10,944 nucleotides of DNA, from contig JAPXSY010000089.1 of NCBI GenBank assembly GCA_033812795.1, positions 1 through 10,944 of the forward strand, given 5' to 3'. The notes under the pieces were generated by a model that did not search any database, was not told the origin of the DNA, and saw only the letters and a list, made by a program, of their open reading frames with translations. A program made the position numbers and the translations under genes. Numbering within the stretch: the first letter of the stretch is position 1; every line of letters starts with the position of its first letter. Below are positions 6,222 through 10,944 of this stretch, piece after piece. The stretch is from JAPXSY01 sp033812795 (lineage in GTDB: Bacteria; Verrucomicrobiota; Kiritimatiellia; RFP12; UBA1067).

Positions 6222-6743
6222 CTACGCGCGCCGTCTGCGGCGCAGCGCGATCGCCGCCGCGCCCATTGCCAGCAGCAGCGCCGAGCCGGGTTCGGGAACC
6301 GGGGCCCACGGGCTGAACGCACCCGGCGCGAAAGACCCGAGCGCAGGCGTCATCTCATCCGGCGAGAAGGCCTGCCACGTCGTATCGTTGTAAGCGAGCG
6401 CATCCGTGCTGTACGAGAATTGGGTGCCCGCATCATTGAAGAGGACCACATAATAGGCTCCTTCAGAACGGGGGGTTTCGTCCGTGGTGCTCTGCTCCCA
6501 GATGCCGCCCGAGGTGATGGGCGGACTGCCCGTCACAGGCGTGCCCAACGTCTCCCCGTTGGAAAGGGTGCCCGAGGCGTAAACCGGCGCCTCGCCGCCG
6601 GCGATGTAGACCAGCACGGCCGAGCCGACGTCTTCATAACTCAGGCTGCCGTATCCGTCTGTGGCCCAGTGGATCACCACGGCCTGGGAGGCCCAAGCCA
6701 TACCGAGCGCCAACACCAGCGCAATCCAACATGTTTTTTTCAT
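6222..6743 (-). CDS. PEP-CTERM sorting-domain protein, secreted
   Basis: The product has 173 residues. A signal peptide spans about residues 1-21 (MKKT, then IALVLALGMAWASQA). The C-terminal 25 residues form a PEP-CTERM tail: VPEPGSALLLAMGAAAIAL followed by five Arg and Ala. In known systems this tail is recognised and cleaved by an exosortase in the inner membrane, and the protein then goes to the surface or matrix. The body is short, acidic and rich in Thr, Ser, Gly and Tyr, with no catalytic motif that I can name. It includes SEGAYYVVLFND, which resembles a beta-sandwich strand. GGGTGAG lies at a good distance from the ATG. It is fourth in the operon, 29 bp after the previous gene and 10 bp before the TPR membrane protein. 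The exosortase itself must be elsewhere. Confidence 0.88.
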   Translation of the reverse strand: MKKTCWIALVLALGMAWASQAVVIHWATDGYGSLSYEDVGSAVLVYIAGGEAPVYASGTLSNGETLGTPVTGSPPITSGGIWEQSTTDETPRSEGAYYVVLFNDAGTQFSYSTDALAYNDTTWQAFSPDEMTPALGSFAPGAFSPWAPVPEPGSALLLAMGAAAIALRRRRRA

Positions 6744-6772
6744 GACTCACCCTTTTTTGCGATTTGCGGCTT

Positions 6773-7582
6773 TCACTCGGCATCCGGCTGGAAAGAAAAC
6801 CCGCTCTGCCCGCTCTGGCGGAGGTACCAGAACCCCTGTCCCGGGTTGATCGTCACATTCGCGACCGCGCCGCCGGACGTGACCCACTTGCCGGCCAGGG
6901 CCGGGAATTCCGGTACGGCGGGATTGTAAAAGTAGTAACGGCTGAAGGTGCCGTTGCTGTTGCACACGATGATCTTGTCCGAGCTCAGCGTGTTGCCGGT
7001 GCCGCCATACGCCCCGGTCCAGTTGATGCCCGAGCCGTTCAGCGTCACTTCCTCGCCGGAGCCGACGCCCACGAGGTTCAAGCCCTCCGCGATCGGGGTG
7101 GACTGGAGGCCTTCCGGAACCTGGCCTTTGACATAGACCGTGTTCTGCTCGCCGGCCACGCGTTTGATCCAGAACCCGTGCCCGCGGCTGACCGGGAACG
7201 CATCCGCGGACGGCGGATCCAACTCCTGGATGGCGCCTCCCGGCAGGATCAGCGAGGTGGTCACCGGCTGCCACCCCGTACCGGTCTGAAAATAGTAGTA
7301 ACAGTAGACCATCGTCACGCCGTTGGTGAGCACGACCAACTGGTCCGCCAATGCCGGGTCCGAGGCATGGGAGGTCAGCCCGTTGGTGGCGACCAGATCC
7401 GCCAGCATCCCGGCGCCGCCGTCGAGGCAGGCCTCGAACGGCACGGCGATGATGGTGCTCGCACCCGCCACCGCGTTGATCGCGGCGAACCCGACGCTGT
7501 TCGTCGCTTCGATGGGCTCCATTTGAGCACGCACTGTCACGGCCATTGCAAAAAGCATGGTGAAGGAGAGAACTTTCTTCAT
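6773..7582 (-). CDS. secreted protein with internal duplication, unknown function
   Basis: The product has 269 residues with a signal peptide (MKKVLSFTMLFAMAVTVRA, cut near Gln20). After it, TNSVGFAAINAV opens a beta-rich body. The body seems to contain two related halves: residues 80-141 (DQLVVLTNG, then a Tyr-rich YCYYYF, ending HGFWIKR) and residues 202-255 (DKIIVCNSNG, then YYFYN, ending QGFWYLR). The segment between has EGLNLVGVGSGEEV. The style matches exported proteins seen repeatedly in Kiritimatiellota and Verrucomicrobiota genomes; no function is known to me. The start at 7582 gives a proper signal peptide and is preceded by AAAGGG. An upstream in-frame GTG at 7612 overlaps the previous stop but would spoil the signal. 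It lacks the PEP-CTERM tail of its downstream neighbour. Confidence 0.82.
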   Translation of the reverse strand: MKKVLSFTMLFAMAVTVRAQMEPIEATNSVGFAAINAVAGASTIIAVPFEACLDGGAGMLADLVATNGLTSHASDPALADQLVVLTNGVTMVYCYYYFQTGTGWQPVTTSLILPGGAIQELDPPSADAFPVSRGHGFWIKRVAGEQNTVYVKGQVPEGLQSTPIAEGLNLVGVGSGEEVTLNGSGINWTGAYGGTGNTLSSDKIIVCNSNGTFSRYYFYNPAVPEFPALAGKWVTSGGAVANVTINPGQGFWYLRQSGQSGFSFQPDAE

Positions 7583-7608
7583 ATCGTTTCCCTTTCTGTC
7601 CTGCGCGC

Positions 7609-8391
7609 TCACTTAACCTCGCCCGGAACGATGACCCGGAAAAAGCGCACGGCGTCATTCGCCGGCTTCGCCACCGAGGCGCCCAACTCCCCGCCGCCCG
7701 GCAACAGATTCTGTTGGGCGTTCACACGCGAGGCGTTCAGGGCAGGCTGCCACGCCCCGCCGGCCAGATCCGTGGTACTCTCCACCCGGTAATTGACGCC
7801 CGGAACGAAATTCCGGATCCGCACCTGAACCGCATCCCCGCCTGTCTCCAGGGCCGAGATGACCGGCGCGGGCGTGCCGGCCCGGACCGCAGGCAGGCCG
7901 CTCGCGGTCAGAGCCGGGGCGTCACCGCTCTCCGCCGCCACGCGCAGCGCCAGGGTCGAGGCCGCCGCATCCGGGTCCGCTGCCTGGCCGGTGACCACGG
8001 CAGCCTGGCCGGAGACCAGTCCGCCGACCGCGCCGCTGTCGGAGCGCGTGTCCAGCAGGACGATCACGAAATCACCGCCCGCCGGATACATCCCGGCGGG
8101 ATATTGGATCGCCTTGAAACCGCATTTCGACCCGGCGACGGCTTGGGATTCGATGACCTTCCTGTTGTTCTCGGGGTCAACCAGGGAGCCGTCCATGTAG
8201 ATCCCTTTGAAGCCACCGGTGCCGGAATACACATAGACCAGCAGGTAGGTCTCGCCGGTCTGGACCGGCGTGCCGTCCGCGTAAAAATCGGGCCCTTCGG
8301 TGGACATGGTCACCGACAACTGCGACAGACCGGCGGCCATCAGCGCCGTCCCCGCCAACACCCCGAACAGGATCGAAATCATTTTTTTCAT
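7609..8391 (-). CDS. secreted protein with C-terminal FFRV-type domain
   Basis: The product has 260 residues. The signal peptide is MKKMISILFGVLAGTALMAA. The first half is beta-rich and includes TYLLVYVYSGTGGFKGIYMDGS and GDFVIVLLDTRSD; it may bind or bridge. An Ala-rich linker follows (about residues 125-180). The last roughly 70 residues read VQVRIRNFVPGVNYRVESTT, then DLAGGAWQP, and end VRFFRVIVPGEVK. This YRVE-S-T-D-L then W-x-P then F-[YF]-R-V pattern is a common C-terminal module of exported proteins in Verrucomicrobia-like bacteria; its role is unknown. ATG at 8391 is supported by AAGGAG seven bases ahead. It sits 24 bp after the LamG-like gene and 26 bp before the next, so all are probably on one transcript. 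Confidence 0.83.
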   Translation of the reverse strand: MKKMISILFGVLAGTALMAAGLSQLSVTMSTEGPDFYADGTPVQTGETYLLVYVYSGTGGFKGIYMDGSLVDPENNRKVIESQAVAGSKCGFKAIQYPAGMYPAGGDFVIVLLDTRSDSGAVGGLVSGQAAVVTGQAADPDAAASTLALRVAAESGDAPALTASGLPAVRAGTPAPVISALETGGDAVQVRIRNFVPGVNYRVESTTDLAGGAWQPALNASRVNAQQNLLPGGGELGASVAKPANDAVRFFRVIVPGEVK

Positions 8392-8415
8392 AGTGCGTCT
8401 CCTTAACACAAGGGC

Positions 8416-9588
8416 TTAGGGGATGATTTTGACATCAAAGAACCGGTAGCCTTCGGAGATCGTGACGGTATGGGTCGCGGCACCGTTGGAGAAGGTCGGC
8501 CGGACCGGATCGCCGATGGCGACCGGCGAGCCCGCGAGCGTGGTCCGCCCGTACACCTGCACCCGGCCATTGATCGGGCCGCTCTTGCCCGCCGCGTCCA
8601 CCTTCAGCGACATCGTCACCGTGAGGGAGGTCGGGGAGTTGAGGTCCACTCCGGCGATGCCGAAATCGCAGGAAACGGCCTCGGCGTCGGTTTCGGTCCC
8701 GCCCAGCGCGTCCAGCAGATACGCCTGGCTCAACTCGTCCTGGGTCATAGAGCCGAGCGATTCCAAGCTGGCCTTGCCCTGCAGCCAGAGGTTGATCAGC
8801 GTCTGCTCGTGGCCCGTGGGCGGATTCGCGCCCGCGTCGGGCAGCGTCACGGCGAGAGCGGTGGTCGGGCCGGTGATCGTATACATCGGGTCGCCGCGGC
8901 TCACATAGAGATCGTCGATCAACCCCGTACCCCGGAAGTTCACGGCCTCGAGCGTGTTGGCCGCGCCGGCGCCGGACCTGACGGTCAAACCGGAGACCAG
9001 CGGCGCATCGTTCAGCAGCACATCGAACTGGTCGGTGCTGTGCATTTTGATGGTCACCTGATACCACTCGTTGGTGTCGAAGGCGGCCGCGTTCGTGTAG
9101 GCCCCCGCGTTGTGGGTGACGACCAGCTTGCCCTCCGGCTCGACGAACAGGGCGAGTTTGGCGCCGGAGACCATCTCTTCACCCGGAGGATCGGAGAGCG
9201 TCTCGAACTTGACCCGCATGTCCACATACACCGGCTCGGAGGTGAAGGAGATGGCCGACGCGTCCGTGTGGGCCAGCGCGTTGGTGACCACCATACTGTC
9301 GGTGTCGAGGCTCAACACCTTGGCGTGTGCGGAGAACCAGACGTTGGAGCGCTCCGGGAAGGTGATGCCGGAGAACGAGTACTCGACCACCTCGTTGTAC
9401 CCGACATCCGCCCAGGAGGGCAGGGTCTCGAACGCCTCGAGATACGCGCCGTCCGTCATCGGCGCCGTCCCCCACGCCTTCGGCACCACATTGTTCGCGG
9501 CGCGTACGGGTTGCGCCAGGCTAACGGCCAGCACCCCGATCAACCCCGAAACCACGGTTCCCGTCAACCGCTTCCTTGTGCATCTCAT
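8416..9588 (-). CDS. secreted LamG/concanavalin-like protein, first gene of the operon
   Basis: The product has 390 residues. A long basic signal peptide (MRCTRKRLTG, then VVSGLIGVLAVSL, ending PVRA) spans about residues 1-30. Residues 100-236 look like a ConA/LamG jelly roll: VYVDMRVKFETL, KLALFVEPEGKLVV, EWYQVTIKMHSTDQFDVLLN, and the typical closing strand NFRGTGLIDDLYVS. Such domains bind carbohydrate or protein ligands. A helical stretch ELSQAYLLDALGGTETDAEA follows, then a beta-rich C-terminal part ending GYRFFDVKIIP, reminiscent of the FFRV end of the next protein. GGAG lies about eight bases before the ATG. The 410-bp divergent region upstream must hold the operon promoter, but I could not pick a convincing one. 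Confidence 0.83.
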   Translation of the reverse strand: MRCTRKRLTGTVVSGLIGVLAVSLAQPVRAANNVVPKAWGTAPMTDGAYLEAFETLPSWADVGYNEVVEYSFSGITFPERSNVWFSAHAKVLSLDTDSMVVTNALAHTDASAISFTSEPVYVDMRVKFETLSDPPGEEMVSGAKLALFVEPEGKLVVTHNAGAYTNAAAFDTNEWYQVTIKMHSTDQFDVLLNDAPLVSGLTVRSGAGAANTLEAVNFRGTGLIDDLYVSRGDPMYTITGPTTALAVTLPDAGANPPTGHEQTLINLWLQGKASLESLGSMTQDELSQAYLLDALGGTETDAEAVSCDFGIAGVDLNSPTSLTVTMSLKVDAAGKSGPINGRVQVYGRTTLAGSPVAIGDPVRPTFSNGAATHTVTISEGYRFFDVKIIP

Positions 9589-9782
9589 GAGTTCTTCTCC
9601 GTGTTAAACGGGCTCGCCCACCCGATACGGATTCAAATTTTTAAGGACAGTCCAACGTGTCATAGACAGGTTAGGCCCCCGGCATCCCGGAAGGCAAGCA
9701 CAAAAGAGGCTCTTGCAAAACCCCCACACCGCAACGCCTGACGGCCTGCGGGCGGGACGTCTTGTCAGCGAACCATCCCACC

Positions 9783-9799
9783 GCCCGGCGCGGCCGGGC
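9783..9799. repeat. 7-bp-stem hairpin, GC only
   Basis: GCCCGGC and GCCGGGC are exact complements with a 3-nt loop. No T-run follows on either strand, so it is not a clear terminator. Confidence 0.5.
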
Positions 9800-9935
9800 A
9801 TGACGCTCCGCCCCACGCCGCGTCGCCTTCTGCACGGCACCATACCGCGCCCAAAACGAACAGGGGTATTGTCGCACATTCCGGGGTGTTTGTCTACCCC
9901 CCCCGATTTTTGTTGTATCTTGTTGCCGCGCAATA

Positions 9936-9944
9936 TGTTACAAT
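9936..9944 (+). promoter_or_regulatory. extended -10 promoter candidate (TGTTACAAT)
   Basis: TG, one base, then TACAAT matches an extended -10 box of the housekeeping sigma factor. No good -35 lies at 16 to 18 bp, which extended -10 promoters tolerate; TTGTAT at 9913 is 20 bp away. Transcription would start near 9951, about 48 bp before a well-placed Shine-Dalgarno and ATG. Confidence 0.45.
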
Positions 9945-9998
9945 GCCTCCATCATCCGTAAGGACGGAAAAACAAACGCGGAAAGGAGACAAAAACGC

Positions 9999-10154
9999 AT
10001 GAAGGAAACGCGACATCAACCCATGATATTTCGTTCAGCAGTGTGCTGGACGTGCGAGGGCAGGCAGCCTCAGAGAGCCGAAGAACTCGGCACTCTCAAG
10101 ATGATTAGAAACAGCAGGGTAAAACTGAGGACGGATAACGGGGATCGCGCTTGA
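9999..10154 (+). CDS. possible 51-residue leader peptide or small protein
   Basis: ATG at 9999 follows AAAGGAG (9982-9988) at about ten bases, the best ribosome binding site in this part of the window. The frame reads MKETRHQPMIFRSAVCWTCE, then GRQPQRAEEL and so on to TGA at 10152-10154. It is basic and has a C-x-x-C (residues 16 and 19) but no signal peptide or known family. It overlaps several RNA hairpins and ends 42 bp before the LRR gene, which has its own Shine-Dalgarno. It could be a true small protein, a translated leader that couples to the LRR gene, or a chance frame in a structured 5' leader. Confidence 0.4.
   Translation: MKETRHQPMIFRSAVCWTCEGRQPQRAEELGTLKMIRNSRVKLRTDNGDRA
10036..10097 (+). 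promoter_or_regulatory. structured leader with three consecutive hairpins
   Basis: In order: CAGCA (10036) with TGCTG (10044); GAGG (10056) with CCTC (10068); and GAGA plus GCCGA (10073-10081) with TCGGC plus TCTC (10087-10097), a nine-pair stem with a 2-nt bulge. They lie between the promoter candidate and the LRR start. No T-run follows, and I could not match them to a known riboswitch class such as the cyclic-di-GMP GEMM motif. Confidence 0.35.
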
Positions 10155-10196
10155 CTCTTTACTGCCCTCACGCAGATGAAACCCAGAAAGGTGCTC

Positions 10197-10944
10197 ATGA
10201 AAACATGCAAATTGGTTCTCGCCGTACTAATGGTCTGCTTGCCGGTATTGTCTGTCCGGGCGGGACAATGGACGTATAACAGCGGGAGCGCAACGCTTTC
10301 GCATGACACGTCCGGCTGGATTCTGGCCGTATCACGGAATGGCACGAATCTCACGGTCACGGGGGTCAGCCAGTCGCCCGGCACACCTTCCGCCCTGCCA
10401 CTCAGCGACCCAATGCCGGGATATGCACTTGTTTCCATCGGCTTCAGGGCGTTCGACGGCTGCACCGGCCTGACCGCGATCACGATTCCCGCTGGCGTCA
10501 CTTCCATCGGCTTCTGGGCGTTCGACGGCTGCACCGGCCTGACCGCGATCAACGTCCATCCCGGCAATGCGGCTTATGCCAGTACGAACGGCATCCTGTA
10601 CAACAAGAACCAGACCGCCCTGATCCAATGTCCGGGCGGACTGACCGCGATCACGATCCCCGCTGGTGTAATCTCCATCGGGGACTGGGCGTTCTACGAT
10701 TGTACCGGCCTGACCGCGATCACGATCCCCGCTGGCGTCACCTCAATCGGAAGCTCTGCCTTCTTCGGTTGCTCCGCCCTCGCATCCGTCACTCTCCCCG
10801 GCAGTGTCACCGAAATCGGAGAAGCAGCCTTCAACTACTGCTCCGCCCTCGCCGCCGTCACTATCCCCGACGGCATCACCAATATCGGCTACGGAACCTT
10901 CTGGGGTTGCTCCGCCCTAACTTCCGTCGCCATCCCTGACAGCG
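10197..10944 (+). CDS. BspA-like leucine-rich repeat (LRR_5) surface protein, N-terminal part
   Basis: The frame is open to the window end; 249 codons are visible. Residues 1-22 form a signal peptide (MKTCKLVLAVLMVCLPVLSV, RA). A short beta region follows (GQWTYNSGSATLSHDTSGWI). From about residue 78 come 23-residue repeats of the pattern I-G-x-x-A-F-x-x-C-x-x-L-x-x-I-x-I-P-x-x-V, at least six in view. After two repeats an island NVHPGNAAYASTNGILYNKN interrupts them, as is usual in BspA-type proteins. LRR_5 proteins are exported and often serve adhesion or protein binding. ATG at 10197 has AAAGG at a good distance; an in-frame ATG at 10176 has none. The C-terminal end, and so any anchor or sorting tail, lies outside the window. 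Confidence 0.9.
   Translation, partial: MKTCKLVLAVLMVCLPVLSVRAGQWTYNSGSATLSHDTSGWILAVSRNGTNLTVTGVSQSPGTPSALPLSDPMPGYALVSIGFRAFDGCTGLTAITIPAGVTSIGFWAFDGCTGLTAINVHPGNAAYASTNGILYNKNQTALIQCPGGLTAITIPAGVISIGDWAFYDCTGLTAITIPAGVTSIGSSAFFGCSALASVTLPGSVTEIGEAAFNYCSALAAVTIPDGITNIGYGTFWGCSALTSVAIPDS
10434..10770 (+). repeat. 69-bp tandem DNA repeats within the LRR gene
   Basis: Coding repeats recur with an exact 69-bp period, for example CTGACCGCGATCA at 10470 and 10539, and again at 10641 and 10710. The first two copies share the stretch around GCGTTCGACGGCTGCACCGG almost base for base. The later repeats, from about 10770, are far more diverged in DNA. This suggests recent duplication at the N-terminal side. 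Confidence 0.8.

Larger units (their letters stand above)
9589..9998. other. divergent intergenic region between the operon and the LRR gene
   Basis: No credible coding frame was found. The part near 9681-9850 is GC-rich with hairpins, for example GCCCGGC (9783-9789) and GCCGGGC (9793-9799) around GCG, and it resembles a dispersed element. The part from about 9850 is AT-richer and has a run of eight C (9897-9904), a rightward promoter candidate, and a small hairpin CCGT-AAGG-ACGG near 9956. Confidence 0.6.

Noticed and set aside
7583..7612. GTG start overlapping the previous stop by four bases
   Set aside because: It would put ten polar residues before the signal peptide; ATG at 7582 with AAAGGG ahead is better.
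9897..9904. Run of eight C that might allow slippage and phase variation
   Set aside because: It lies outside any gene and upstream of the promoter candidate, not in a spacer where length change would have a clear effect.
10036..10097. Known riboswitch upstream of the LRR gene
   Set aside because: The conserved cores I remember for cyclic-di-GMP, cobalamin, ykkC and similar classes are not present, so only an unclassified structured leader is reported.
10434..10944. CRISPR-like array because of the regular repeats
   Set aside because: The 69-bp period is in frame, encodes LRR_5 units and has no unique spacers between identical repeats.

Overview
The window comes from a GC-rich Gram-negative bacterium. 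The gene families point to the Planctomycetes-Verrucomicrobia-Chlamydiae group, most likely Kiritimatiellota, Lentisphaerae or Verrucomicrobiota. The clues are a PEP-CTERM sorting signal, a TMEM260/DUF2723-like membrane protein fused to TPRs, small secreted proteins with a C-terminal F-[YF]-R-V type ending, and a BspA-like (LRR_5) surface protein. This placement is inferred from family content only; no rRNA or housekeeping marker is present.

Left part (1-2500) looks like accessory DNA. It opens with the 3' end of a WYL-domain regulator on the + strand. Next comes a strongly palindromic segment (702-933) and an AT-richer gene for a small membrane protein (944-1381), closed by a 59-bp element (1351-1409) with the layout of an integron attC site. 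The 5' half-site of this unit (TTATGC, 928) is the complement of the left core of its own attC (GCATAAC, 1351), as expected of a gene cassette that once circularised. A second, gene-less unit (770-927) obeys the same rule with TTCGGG and CCCGAAC. No integrase gene is visible. On the - strand, two adjacent genes follow: a SLOG/Rossmann-type nucleotide-binding-like protein and an unrecognised 82-residue protein.

A 409-bp gap (2494-2902) holds a perfect 17-bp-stem hairpin, a weak terminator candidate for the - strand and a sequence resembling a dispersed repeat.

Central part (2903-9588) is a compact five-gene - strand unit with gaps of 10 to 29 bp. In transcription order it encodes a secreted LamG/ConA-like protein, a secreted protein with an FFRV-type end, a secreted protein with an internal duplication, a PEP-CTERM protein, and a large membrane protein with a divergent TMEM260/DUF2723-like N-terminal region and a long TPR C-terminal region. 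The layout suggests a co-expressed cell-surface system: four exported proteins, one carrying an anchor or sorting tail, plus one membrane protein that may handle, modify or assemble them. The export and family signals are visible; the shared function is inference.

Right part (9589-10944): a 410-bp divergent intergenic region carries an extended -10 promoter candidate reading right. A 51-codon open frame with a good Shine-Dalgarno follows, over a run of hairpins. Then begins a BspA-like leucine-rich-repeat protein with a signal peptide, built from 23-residue repeats that are nearly identical at DNA level. It runs off the end of the window.
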